Below, in pieces: positions 32,353 to 39,960 of a DNA stretch of 64,000 bases. Within the stretch, counting starts at the first letter, position 1; the number at the start of each line of letters is the position of its first letter. The notes under the pieces were generated by a model, which saw only the letters and a program-made list of their open reading frames with translations, had not been told where the DNA came from and made no database searches. The DNA is from an uncultured Vicinamibacterales bacterium (GTDB lineage Bacteria; Acidobacteriota; Vicinamibacteria; Vicinamibacterales; UBA8438): assembly GCA_958295905.1 (NCBI GenBank), contig OY282382.1:5018910-5082909 (forward strand), written 5' to 3'. A program made the translations under genes and the position numbers.

Positions 32353-32582
32353 CTTCTGCCGGCTCGTTCCAGCGCGTCTCGCGTCGCTTGGCGCATGCGC
32401 TCTTCGTGGCGCCGTTCCATGGGCGTCCGCTTCCCGGCGTCCTTGTGCCGCGGCCCGTAGTACAGGCGCTCGGCCAGCCCTTCGATCGCGTCGTCGGTCG
32501 CGCCCGCTCCGAGTTGGCGCGCAGCACCCCGCCGAAGTCTCGCACGCAGGCTGCGCTCGGCTCTTATCGTTGCCCCCTGCAT
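32349..32582 (-). CDS. antitoxin-like protein paired with the PIN remnant
   Basis: 77 residues, basic and helical ('TIRAERSLRARLRRGAARQLGAGATDDAIEGL', then 'MERRHEERMRQATRDALERAGRR'). It has no confident family match. The assignment rests on its size, charge and 4-bp overlap with a PIN-domain start. AGGGA precedes the ATG. Its promoter region abuts a decayed MITE-A element. Confidence 0.5.
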   Translation of the reverse strand: MQGATIRAERSLRARLRRGAARQLGAGATDDAIEGLAERLYYGPRHKDAGKRTPMERRHEERMRQATRDALERAGRR

Positions 32583-32639
32583 TTCCCTGCCCCCCCTGGA
32601 CCGGTCCTGTGCCCACGCCCATTCTGTGCGCTTGCATCT

Positions 32640-32788
32640 GTCGTCGCAGGCAAAATAATGGCGGGTCCTGGGGCGCCGGACGTGCGGAATCGTGGGTCTC
32701 ACGCGGCGCCGGCCCATCGGCAAGACGGTGGCGACCCCTCGAAATCGGGGGCGAAGCCGTCACGCGCAGCCAGCGTGGGATGCCCCTG
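32640..32788 (+). mobile_element. MITE-A copy 2 (left end decayed)
   Basis: Matches the intact copies from GGCGGGTCCTGGGG to the right terminal repeat AGCGTGGGATGCCCCTG. The left end has diverged; CCCACGCC near 32613 may be its relic. It lies directly upstream of the antitoxin-like gene. Confidence 0.75.
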
Positions 32789-32917
32789 GGCCGCCCGGCC
32801 GCGGGCGCTCACGTCGATGAACGAGGGGTGCTACACTTGCTGTTCGTCCCCGGCCCGGGAGGGACGAGCCTTGGAGTGCCGATCTTGCTTGCCCGCGGAC
32901 CGGCAAGGCCGGATGCA

Positions 32918-32961
32918 ACGCCGCGCGGCCTGACGCCGCGCGGCCTGACGCCGCGCGGCAG
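32918..32961 (+). repeat. three tandem 15-bp units before DUF1684
   Basis: ACGCCGCGCGGCCTG is repeated at 32918 and 32933, with a third partial unit at 32948-32961. It ends 22 bp before the DUF1684 start codon, in its leader. Confidence 0.85.
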
Positions 32962-32983
32962 ATCGCGGATCGGGAGAGATGCC

Positions 32984-33880
32984 ATGAGAGCGCGCACGGG
33001 GTGGTTGGTGACGATGGCGGCGGTGACGGCCCTCGGCATCGGCGCCGCCGGCGCCGGGGCGAACGACTACGCCGAGGAGATCGAGGCTTGGCGGGCCGAC
33101 CGCGAGGCGCGGCTGAAGGCCGACGACGGCTGGCTCACCGTGTCGGCCCTGTTCTTCCTGCCCGAGGGCGGGAGCCGCTTCGGCTCGAGCCCGCGCAACG
33201 ACCTCGTCCTCCCCGACCCGTTTCCGGCCGAGGCCGGGGTGATCGAGCGCCGCGGACGCACGGTGTCGGTGCGGGCGGCGGACGGGCGGCGGCTGACCGT
33301 CGACGGTGAGCCGGTCGCCGCCGCGCAGCTCTATCCGGCCGAGGGCCGGGTGACGCTGCGGGAAGGCCCGGTGTCGCTGTGGGTGCACGAGAGCGGCGAG
33401 CGGCTCGCGATTCGCGTCCGGGACACCGACGCCGCCATCCGCCGCAACTTCACCCACCTCGAGTGGTATCCGGTCGACGAGGGCTACCGGGTGCGCGGGA
33501 AGTTCACGCCGCACGCCGAGCCGCTGACCGTGAAGACCATGAACATCCTCGGCGACGTCGAGACCTACCAGAGCACCGGCTACGTCACGCTGACGGTGGC
33601 CGGCCGCGAGGCGCGGATGCTGCCGGTGAACTCGGGCGGCCGGCTCTGGTTCATCATGCGCGACGCGACGAGCGGCGGGGAGACGTACCCGGCGGCGCGG
33701 TTCCTCTACGCCGACGCCCCCGACGCCGACGGGTGGACCACCGTCGACTTCAACAAGGCCTACAACCCGCCGTGCGCGTTCAACCCGCACACCACGTGCC
33801 CCCTGCCCCCGCCCGACAACCGGCTCGAGGTCCGGGTCGAAGCGGGAGAGAAGGCCTATCTCGGCCCGGGCGCGCACTAG
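32984..33880 (+). CDS. DUF1684 domain-containing secreted protein
   Basis: 298 residues with an N-terminal signal peptide ('LVTMAAVTALGIGAAGAGA'). The DUF1684 core follows: 'YAEEIEAWRADREARLKADDGWLTVSALFFLPEG', 'FTPHAEPLTVKTMNILG', 'GREARMLPVNSGGRLWFIMRDATSGGETYPAARFLY', and the C-terminal 'DFNKAYNPPCAFNPHTTCPLPPPDNRL'. The family is common in Acidobacteriota and Bacteroidetes; its biochemical role is unknown. GGGAGAG precedes the ATG at 32984. An upstream in-frame extension is excluded because it would cover the repeat and lacks homology. Confidence 0.85.
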   Translation: MRARTGWLVTMAAVTALGIGAAGAGANDYAEEIEAWRADREARLKADDGWLTVSALFFLPEGGSRFGSSPRNDLVLPDPFPAEAGVIERRGRTVSVRAADGRRLTVDGEPVAAAQLYPAEGRVTLREGPVSLWVHESGERLAIRVRDTDAAIRRNFTHLEWYPVDEGYRVRGKFTPHAEPLTVKTMNILGDVETYQSTGYVTLTVAGREARMLPVNSGGRLWFIMRDATSGGETYPAARFLYADAPDADGWTTVDFNKAYNPPCAFNPHTTCPLPPPDNRLEVRVEAGEKAYLGPGAH

Positions 33881-33895
33881 TGCGTCGCCGCGACT

Positions 33896-33929
33896 AAAAA
33901 ATAGGGTCGCCGGGGCACTCACCCCGACC
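33896..33929 (-). terminator. possible minus-strand intrinsic terminator
   Basis: Read on the minus strand, GGTC and GGGG pair with CCCC and GACC (3-nt bulge) and are followed by CTATTTTTTAG. No minus-strand gene is visible upstream, so it may end a short RNA or act as a 3' boundary for DUF1684 readthrough. Confidence 0.4.
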
Positions 33930-34015
33930 GCAAGAGTCCCAGGCAGAAAATACGTCGTTCGACTCAAGTCCGTCTGCCTGAAGATTATGACGTGACGAAC
34001 CACTAGGGACGAACC

Positions 34016-34195
34016 ACTAGGAGTTCTGCGTCGTAGAATGGCGCGGACTCCTGGAGGGTTGGTTGGGCGGAGAGCGGAGCCGCAGGCGACGCTCTCCGGG
34101 CTGGCCGGGAGTCCGGGACGGAGAGCGGCGCCGCGTCTGGCGGGCGGCTCGCCGCTCTCGGTGCGACGCGGGGTTTCGCCCCGGGCCGTTGAGAT
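34016..34195 (+). repeat. composite dispersed repeat upstream of the PQQ dehydrogenase
   Basis: 34016-34080 matches 15259-15323, with an AGGAGT/ACTCCT hairpin around GTAGAATGGCGCGG. 34144-34195 matches 16784-16835 (ACGCGGGGTTTCGCC). GGAGAGCG/CGCTCTCC lies between them. This is the longest form in the window. Confidence 0.65.
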
Positions 34196-34351
34196 CCGGC
34201 CGCTGCCTTATCCTGTAGAACGAGCATCCACTCGGCATCGGCGCCGAGCGATCCGCGCCGTTCGGCGCGTCGTGAATCGCCGGTGGCGGCAGTGGGTCCT
34301 GATGCCGGAACCGCCGATGGTATCCTTCCACCGGTTGGAGGCCGTCCGCAA

Positions 34352-36475
34352 ATGTCTCGAAACATCGCATTACGTCGTTCCACGGGCCGCGCCCCCGGAA
34401 GACTCGCGCTGATCGGATGGCTGACGGCGCTGCTCGGCGCCGGCGGCGCCGGCGCGCAGACCGTGCCGTCGAACGGCCCGTGGCAGGACTACGGGACCGC
34501 GAACGGCGAATGGCGGAGCTATGCGGGCGACATCGCCGGCACGAAGTACTCGCCGCTGGACCAGATCGACGCCGGCAACTTCGACCGGCTCGAGGTCGCG
34601 TGGGAGTGGACCTCGGCCGACGCCGTGCTCAGCCGGTCGACCCCGGGCGGCGGCGAATGGCGGGCGCCGCTCGGCGCCATCGTCGAGTCGCTCGTGGCGG
34701 ACACCCCGAACCTGTATCGGGACGGCCAGTCGCCGAACCCGTCGCGCATGCAGGCGACGCCCCTGATGGTGGGCGGCGTCCTCTACTTCAACACGCCCCT
34801 CTCGCAGGGGGTCGCGGTCGACGCGGCGACCGGCGAGACCCTCTGGGTCTTCAACCCGAAGAGCTACGAAGAGGGCACGCCCTCGATGAGCGGCCCGTGG
34901 ACGCAGCGCGGCGTCGCCTACTGGACCGACGGCGGGGGCGACGAGCGCATCTTCTGGGGCACCGGCAACGGCCGGCTGGTCTGCGTGCGGGCGGGCACCG
35001 GGCGGCCCTGTCCCGACTTCGGACCGGACGGCAGCGGCATGGTGGATGCGACGGTCGGCATCCCGCGGGCCGCCCGCGGCGCGCGCGACTATCTCAACGC
35101 CATGCTCTACTCGATCAACTCGCCGCCGATCGTGGTGCGCGACCGGGTGATCCACGGCTCCCAGATCGCCGACGTGCGGATCACGAAGGAGGCCCCGCCG
35201 GGCTGGGTGCGGGCCTGGAACGTACGGACGGGCGCGCACGAGTGGGACTTCCACACGGTTCCGAACAGCCCCGACGAGTTCGGCGCCGACACCTGGCTGA
35301 ACGAGTCGTGGCGCTACTCGGGCAACGCCAACGTCTGGTCGATGCTGGCCGGCGACAACGAGCTGGGCTACGTGTATCTGCCGACCGGCACCGTGACCAA
35401 CGACTACTACGGCGCCGACCGGCCCGGCGACAACCTGTTCTCGGAATCGGTCATCGCGGTCGACGTCGAGACCGGGCAGCGGGTCTGGCACTTCCAGGCA
35501 GTCCACCACGGGCTGTGGGACTACGACTTCCCGACCCACCCCAACCTGCTCGACGTCACCGTCGACGGCCGCGGCATCAAGGCGCTGGCGCAGGTGAGCA
35601 AGCAGGGGTTCGTCTACGCCTTCGACCGCGTGACGGGCGAGCCGATCTGGCCCATCGAGGAACAGCCGGTCCCGCAGCACACGAACCTGCCGGACGAGGC
35701 GCCGGCGCCGACCCAGCCGTTTCCCACGAAACCGCCGCCGTTCGAGTATCAGGGGGTCGCGATTGACGACCTCGTCGACTTCACGCCGGAGATCCGGGCG
35801 ATGGCGGTGGAGGCGGTGCGGGACTTCCAGCTCGGTCCGCTGTTCACGCCGCCGTTGCGCAGCGTCGACGGCGGCGTCCAGGGCGCCATTCAGCGTCCGG
35901 CCATCGACGGGGGCGCCAACTGGGGCGGGGCCGGCGTCGACCCCGAGACGGGGCTGCTCTACGTGCCGTCGCAGAACCGGTTCTCGGTGCTGCACTTCTA
36001 CACGCCGGACCCGGCCGCCGGCGGCACCATGCGGTACACCCAGGGCCCGTTCGGCGGCGGCCGGCAGCCGCGGATGCCCCAGGGGCTGCCGCTTTTCAAG
36101 CCGCCCTACTCGCGTATGACGGCGGTCGACCTGAACGTCGGGGACACCGCCTGGATGCAGCCCAACGGCGACGGCGACCGCTTCCGCAACCACCCCCTGT
36201 TGCGCGACCTCGACTTGCCGCCGCTCGGCGGCGACGGGCGCGGCGGACCGCTGGTCACGAAGACGCTGCTCGTCAGCGCCCTCACCGCGGGCGGCAGCGG
36301 GGGCGGGCCGCGGCTCGTCGCGCGCGACAAGGCGACCGGCCGCATCGTCGGCTCGGTCGACCTGCCGAGCGGGGCCGTCGGCACCCCGATGACCTACCGG
36401 GTCGACGACCGGCAGCACATCGCCCTGACCATCGGCGGCGGACCGCGGCTCGTCGCGCTGGCGCTGCCCGAATAG
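34352..36475 (+). CDS. PQQ-dependent dehydrogenase (quinoprotein, beta-propeller)
   Basis: 707 residues with a signal peptide ending near 'GAGGAGAQ', so it is exported. The eight-bladed quinoprotein propeller is recognisable from 'WRSYAGDIAGTKYSPLDQID', 'ATPLMVGGVLYFNTP', 'VAVDAATGETLWVFNP', 'WHFQAVHHGLWDYDFPTHPNLLDV' and 'QGFVYAFDRVTGEPIWPIEE'. It is closest in pattern to the membrane-bound glucose/polyol dehydrogenase branch, but lacks that branch's N-terminal membrane domain. Substrate unknown (sugar or alcohol). No cytochrome c domain is present. The ATG at 34352 is chosen for its signal peptide. Confidence 0.88.
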   Translation: MSRNIALRRSTGRAPGRLALIGWLTALLGAGGAGAQTVPSNGPWQDYGTANGEWRSYAGDIAGTKYSPLDQIDAGNFDRLEVAWEWTSADAVLSRSTPGGGEWRAPLGAIVESLVADTPNLYRDGQSPNPSRMQATPLMVGGVLYFNTPLSQGVAVDAATGETLWVFNPKSYEEGTPSMSGPWTQRGVAYWTDGGGDERIFWGTGNGRLVCVRAGTGRPCPDFGPDGSGMVDATVGIPRAARGARDYLNAMLYSINSPPIVVRDRVIHGSQIADVRITKEAPPGWVRAWNVRTGAHEWDFHTVPNSPDEFGADTWLNESWRYSGNANVWSMLAGDNELGYVYLPTGTVTNDYYGADRPGDNLFSESVIAVDVETGQRVWHFQAVHHGLWDYDFPTHPNLLDVTVDGRGIKALAQVSKQGFVYAFDRVTGEPIWPIEEQPVPQHTNLPDEAPAPTQPFPTKPPPFEYQGVAIDDLVDFTPEIRAMAVEAVRDFQLGPLFTPPLRSVDGGVQGAIQRPAIDGGANWGGAGVDPETGLLYVPSQNRFSVLHFYTPDPAAGGTMRYTQGPFGGGRQPRMPQGLPLFKPPYSRMTAVDLNVGDTAWMQPNGDGDRFRNHPLLRDLDLPPLGGDGRGGPLVTKTLLVSALTAGGSGGGPRLVARDKATGRIVGSVDLPSGAVGTPMTYRVDDRQHIALTIGGGPRLVALALPE

Positions 36476-36524
36476 GAACGAGGCGCTCCCGCAGCCCCGC
36501 GCCCGCCGCGCCGCCGTGTCCATG

Positions 36525-36707
36525 GGGGTGCACGTCAGATTTGTGAAATGACTGCCCCGGCACGGTCAGGTTGGCGATTTTCGTGCCGTTCTCGGCTTCG
36601 AGGCCCTCCCGAACGGGTCCTTTGGGGCTTTGGCGCCATGGGATGCCTCGGGGCCGGCCACGCCGGATACTCCAGCGGCGGCGCCTCACTTTCTTGACGT
36701 GCACCCC
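36525..36707 (+). mobile_element. MITE-B copy 1, intact with target duplication
   Basis: Perfect 13-bp terminal inverted repeats, GGGGTGCACGTCA (36525-36537) and TGACGTGCACCCC (36695-36707). They are bounded directly by a 7-bp duplication, GTCCATG (36518-36524 and 36708-36714). The element is 183 bp and has no coding capacity. A diverged inverted copy lies at 59313-59485. Confidence 0.9.
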
Positions 36708-36787
36708 GTCCATGGATGGCGCTTGACGCCGGCGGTCCCTCGATCCGACAGCCGGCGGCCCGTCTCTTGCATGGAATACGATAGACG

Positions 36788-36916
36788 ATGCAGGGCCTCG
36801 CACTCGTCGACTACGACAACCTCTGCCCCCGCAACCGCTCCGAGCTGGAGGCCGAGATCCGCACGTCGGCGCTCCTCGATTCGCTCGCGCGCGCGTCGCA
36901 GGCTGCGTTTCCGGGC
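36788..36916 (+). pseudogene. possible NYN-domain gene fragment
   Basis: An ATG at 36788 opens 'MQGLALVDYDNLCP', the first strand and acidic motif of a NYN/PIN-like RNase domain. A helix follows ('LEAEIRTSALLDSLARASQAAFPGL'), then homology stops and the frame runs into gatC. Probably a truncated remnant; weak evidence. Confidence 0.35.
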
Positions 36917-36957
36917 CTTCGCCATCGGGCCGCCGGGCCGGTTGGACGAACGTCTGC

Positions 36958-36963
36958 TACGAT
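36958..36963 (+). promoter_or_regulatory. -10-like hexamer next to the gatC start
   Basis: TACGAT ends 8 nt before the GTG at 36971, which lacks a Shine-Dalgarno sequence. This suggests a leaderless gatC transcript. No good -35 element is seen. Confidence 0.35.
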
Positions 36964-36970
36964 CTGGCGC

Positions 36971-37267
36971 GTGTCCGACACCCTGACGCGAGCCGACGTC
37001 GATCGCATCGCCCGGCTCGCCCACCTCGAGCTGACCGAGGCGGAAGCCGAGCAGTTCACGCGCCAGCTCGGCGACATCCTCGCATACTTCGATCGCCTGA
37101 ACCGCATCGACACCACCGGAGTCGCGGCCACCACCCATCCCGTCACGTCGGCCCCGGTCATGCGCGACGACGAGCCCCGGCCCTCGATGCGGCCGGACGA
37201 CACGTTCGCCAACGCGCCGGACCGCGGGGCGGAACGGTTGTTCAGAGTGCCGAAGGTCATCGGCTGA
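36971..37267 (+). CDS. gatC: Asp/Glu-tRNA amidotransferase subunit C
   Basis: 98 residues from the GTG at 36971, the usual GatC length: 'LTRADVDRIARLAHLELTEAEAEQFTRQLGDILAYFDRLNRIDTTGV' and the C-terminal 'MRDDEPRPSM' with 'RVPKVIG'. GatC wraps GatA and GatB in the amidotransferase that converts Glu-tRNA(Gln) (or Asp-tRNA(Asn)) to the amidated form. Its stop overlaps the gatA start (TGATG). Longer in-frame sequence upstream belongs to an unrelated fragment. Confidence 0.93.
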   Translation: MSDTLTRADVDRIARLAHLELTEAEAEQFTRQLGDILAYFDRLNRIDTTGVAATTHPVTSAPVMRDDEPRPSMRPDDTFANAPDRGAERLFRVPKVIG

Positions 37268-38754
37268 TGGAGCTGTCGTCGCTCGGGACCATCGCGGACG
37301 TCCGCGCCGCGCTGCGGAACGGCGCGGGCGCGGTCGACGTCTGCGCCGAGTTCCTCGACCGCATCGCGGCCCGCGACGGGGCCATCCGGGCCTTCACCCA
37401 CCTCGCCGCCGACCGCGCCCTCGAACGGGCGGCGGCGCTCGACGGGCGGGGACCCGATGCCCCGGCCCTGCCCCTGCTCGGGGTCCCCGTCGCGATCAAG
37501 GACAACATCTGCACCCGCGGGCTCCCGACCACCGCCTCGTCGCGCATCCTCGCCGGCTACGTACCTCCCTACGACGCGACGGTCATTGAGCGGCTCACCG
37601 CGGCCGGGGCCGTCGTCATCGGCAAGACGAACTGCGACGAATTCGCCATGGGGTCGACCACCGAGCACTCGGTGCGGGGGCCGAGCCGCAACCCCTGGAA
37701 CCCGGCGTGCGTCCCGGGGGGATCGAGCGGGGGCTCGGCGGCGGCGGTGGCGGCGCGGCTCGCCCCGGCGGCGCTGGGGTCGGACACCGGCGGCTCGATC
37801 CGCCAGCCGGCCGCGTTCTGCGGCATCGTGGGGATGAAGCCGACCTACGGGCGGGTCTCCCGCTACGGGCTGCTGGCGTTCGCCTCGTCGCTCGACCAGA
37901 TCGGACCGTTCGGGCTGACGGTGGCCGACGCCGCCGCCCTGCTCCAGGCCATTGCGGGCCCCGACCCCCGCGACGCCACGTCGGCCGGCGCGGCGGTCCC
38001 CGCCTTCGAGGAGGCCGCCGCCGAACCGGCGCGCAACCCGACGATCGGCGTGCCCTGGTCGATCCTGGAGAACGGCGTCGACGCGGGCGTCGGCGCCGTG
38101 TTCACCGCCGCCGTCGAGACCCTGCGCGGCCTGGGCGCGACCATCGTCGACGTCCCCCTTCCCCATGCCGAGTACGCGGTGCCGACCTACTACATCGTCG
38201 CGCCGGCCGAGGCCAGCTCGAACCTCGCGCGCTACGACGGGGTGCGCTACGCCTACCGCGCGCCGCTCGACGAGAGGGACGCGACGCTCGATCGGATGTA
38301 CGACCGGACCCGCCGCCACGGGTTCGGGGACGAGGTCAAGCGCCGCATCATGCTCGGGACCTATGCGCTCAGCGCCGGCTACTACGACGCGTACTATCTC
38401 AAGGCGCAGCAGGTCAGGACCCTCATCCGCGACGACTACGACGCCGCCTTCCGGCGGGTCGACGCCGTCGCCATGCCCACCACGCCGACCACCGCGTTCC
38501 GGATCGGCGAGCGCTCGGACGACCCGCTGCAGCTCTACATGGGCGACGTCTTCACGGCCGGCGCCAACCTCACCGGGCTGCCCGCCATCAGCCTTCCGTG
38601 CGGGCGGGACGGCGCAGGGCTCCCGGTCGGCTTGCAGCTCATCGGACCCGCTTTCGGCGAAGAGACGCTGATCAGGGTCGGCGCCGCCTATGAGGAACAG
38701 GCGCCGTGGTGGCGGGAGGCGCCGCCGGCCGCGGGCGCCCGCGGACCGGAATGA
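37267..38754 (+). CDS. gatA: Asp/Glu-tRNA amidotransferase subunit A
   Basis: 495 residues of the amidase-signature family. It releases ammonia from glutamine for tRNA-dependent amidation. The catalytic Lys is in 'VPVAIKDNICTRG'; the cis-Ser and nucleophile Ser are in 'GGSSGGSAAAVAARLAPAALGSDTGGSIRQPAAFCG'. 'GMKPTYGRVSRYGLLAFASSLDQIGPF' is also diagnostic. Translationally coupled to gatC. gatB is not adjacent. Because AsnRS is encoded at 53877, the complex here probably serves Gln-tRNA formation, an inference. Confidence 0.96.
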   Translation: MELSSLGTIADVRAALRNGAGAVDVCAEFLDRIAARDGAIRAFTHLAADRALERAAALDGRGPDAPALPLLGVPVAIKDNICTRGLPTTASSRILAGYVPPYDATVIERLTAAGAVVIGKTNCDEFAMGSTTEHSVRGPSRNPWNPACVPGGSSGGSAAAVAARLAPAALGSDTGGSIRQPAAFCGIVGMKPTYGRVSRYGLLAFASSLDQIGPFGLTVADAAALLQAIAGPDPRDATSAGAAVPAFEEAAAEPARNPTIGVPWSILENGVDAGVGAVFTAAVETLRGLGATIVDVPLPHAEYAVPTYYIVAPAEASSNLARYDGVRYAYRAPLDERDATLDRMYDRTRRHGFGDEVKRRIMLGTYALSAGYYDAYYLKAQQVRTLIRDDYDAAFRRVDAVAMPTTPTTAFRIGERSDDPLQLYMGDVFTAGANLTGLPAISLPCGRDGAGLPVGLQLIGPAFGEETLIRVGAAYEEQAPWWREAPPAAGARGPE

Positions 38755-38910
38755 CGGGGAGTCCGCGGGGAACCGTGCGCTGACGCCGGGACGGAAGCGC
38801 CACCCGGCGGGAGGGTTCCCGTCGATGCCCGGGCGCGGGCGCGGCCGGCCAAGGAACCGGGTTCACCACGCCGGACTATGCGGCGGTGTTGATCGGCTCC
38901 ACCGGCCCGA

Positions 38911-38950
38911 ACAAGAAAACGGCCGCGGCCGACGGATGCCGGCCGCGGCC
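38911..38950 (-). terminator. strong intrinsic terminator, minus strand
   Basis: Two GGCCGCGGCC arms (38921-38930, 38941-38950) flank a 10-nt loop and are followed on the minus strand by GTTTTCTTGTT. It ends the rpoZ transcription unit and/or a structured RNA just upstream. Confidence 0.75.
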
Positions 38951-39044
38951 TGTGTCCCGCCTCTGGCGCCCCAAATTCCAGATACCCGCTTGTTCGGTCC
39001 AGGTCCGAAGTCAGCTATGTTTTCCTGGAGTCGAACGGGACAGG
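38949..39044 (-). ncRNA. candidate structured RNA / 3'UTR, family unknown
   Basis: On the minus strand CCTGTCCCG pairs with CGGGACACAGG (2-nt bulge). Inside, TCCAG pairs with CTGGA, and TTCGG with CCGAA at the apex, giving nested stems with internal loops. It is followed directly by a strong terminator. No Rfam family is recognised; it could be the rpoZ-operon 3'UTR. Confidence 0.35.
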
Positions 39045-39192
39045 CTCCAGCGTAGCAGGTTGGCCCAAACGCCCGGACATCACCTACCGCGCCTCTTGCG
39101 GCGGCGCAGACCGGCAAGGCGCCAGCCGGGGTGCCGCGGGCGGAATGAAGGCGATTCCGCGCGGCGTGTCCCGGGCCCGCCGCAGGCGGAAA

Positions 39193-39456
39193 TCAGTCAG
39201 GGCGGCCGGATTGCTCCAGCAGCTCGGGGGTCTTGAGCTGGTCGGCGGGACCGCGCGGCACGCTCGGGGAGAGATAGCGCCCTCCGGAACCGAGACGATC
39301 GTCGAGGTTGCGGACGACCCGGCTGCGTTTGTCGATGGTCCGAAGCTTGGTGAAACCGACGAGGACGCAGAAGCCGATGAAGACTGCGAGGAGAAAGACG
39401 GTGGACAGACCGAGGCCCTGCAGCAGCCCCACCACGACCGACTGAATGTCATTCAC
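39193..39456 (-). CDS. small membrane protein coupled to rpoZ
   Basis: 87 residues from the GTG at 39456, which overlaps the rpoZ stop as GTGA. One N-terminal membrane segment ('VVVGLLQGLGLSTVFLLAVFIGFCVLVGF') is followed by a short basic tail. No family recognised. The overlap with rpoZ and its hydrophobic pattern argue for a real gene. Confidence 0.55.
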   Translation of the reverse strand: MNDIQSVVVGLLQGLGLSTVFLLAVFIGFCVLVGFTKLRTIDKRSRVVRNLDDRLGSGGRYLSPSVPRGPADQLKTPELLEQSGRPD

Positions 39457-39767
39457 GAGTTCGCCTCCGGCAGCTCGTAGACCACGAGCCCCTGCTCGAC
39501 TTCCTCCATGGCGACTCGTTCGAGGCGGATCGACACCTCCGGCCGTTCGCCGGTCTCCGGGTCGGGCCGCAACGGCTCCAGCCGCGGCAACGCGCCGCGC
39601 CGCAACTGCTTCGCGCGCTGCGCGGCCACGTCCACGAACAGGAACCGGTTCTCGACCGGCGGCATCGGCTCGTCGGGAATCCGCGGCATCGGGATCGGCC
39701 GGGAGTCCGCGGCGAACTCCGCCCGATCATCCGATGCGGCGTCGAAATCGTCGTCCATGACCTGCAT
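39453..39767 (-). CDS. rpoZ: DNA-directed RNA polymerase omega subunit
   Basis: 104 residues. An acidic N-terminal extension ('MQVMDDDFDAASDDRAEF') is followed by the omega core 'NRFLFVDVAAQRAKQLRRGALPRLEP' and 'ERPEVSIRLERVAMEEVEQGLVVYELPE', which follow the family's 'RAxQLxxGAxP' and 'AxEEIxxG' patterns. Omega helps assemble RNA polymerase around beta-prime. The start could also be the ATG at 39758. It is divergent from ymdB; the usual gmk and coaBC neighbours are absent. Confidence 0.82.
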   Translation of the reverse strand: MQVMDDDFDAASDDRAEFAADSRPIPMPRIPDEPMPPVENRFLFVDVAAQRAKQLRRGALPRLEPLRPDPETGERPEVSIRLERVAMEEVEQGLVVYELPEANS

Positions 39768-39960
39768 CGTACCCCAAGAGGCGCCGCCGAGTCGACCGGG
39801 AAGACGCCCGGCGCCGCGGTCGCGCGGCGGGACACGAACGGCGGCTTGCCATCCTGTGCGATCATGGGCGGATGCGCGGTCGGACCGCGCGCGCCGCCGG
39901 CCGGCGCTCCGGGGTTCGCCCGCGCGCCGCCGCGGCGGGGTCCACGAGCCGTACCGATCC

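Larger units (their letters stand above)
33881..34351. other. intergenic region with a terminator and composite repeat
   Basis: 471 bp without a gene. Left to right it contains: a minus-strand terminator-like hairpin (33896-33929); CAGGCAGA/TCTGCCTG (33940-33980); a tandem 14-mer GACGAACCACTAGG x2 (33994-34021); and a dispersed repeat (34016-34195) that joins modules seen separately at 15259 and 16784. Confidence 0.6.
38755..39192. other. intergenic region downstream of gatA and the rpoZ operon
   Basis: 438 bp without a gene, between convergent transcription units. It contains the minus-strand terminator at 38911-38950 and the structured-RNA candidate at 38949-39044. Nothing is recognised in 38755-38910. 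Confidence 0.6.

Noticed and set aside
32090-32983. In-frame upstream extension of the DUF1684 gene
   Set aside because: It crosses the antitoxin/PIN remnant, MITE-A copy 2 and a 15-bp tandem repeat. The signal peptide begins at 32984.
33950-33985. GTTCGACTC looking like a tRNA T-loop (also near 39030 on the minus strand)
   Set aside because: Neither place has a paired T-stem, anticodon arm or acceptor stem.
38990-39020. Sequence CCAGGTCCGAAG resembling the conserved loop of SRP RNA
   Set aside because: The bacterial SRP core AGGTCCGGAAGGAAGCAGC is not present, and the flanks do not form the SRP helix.
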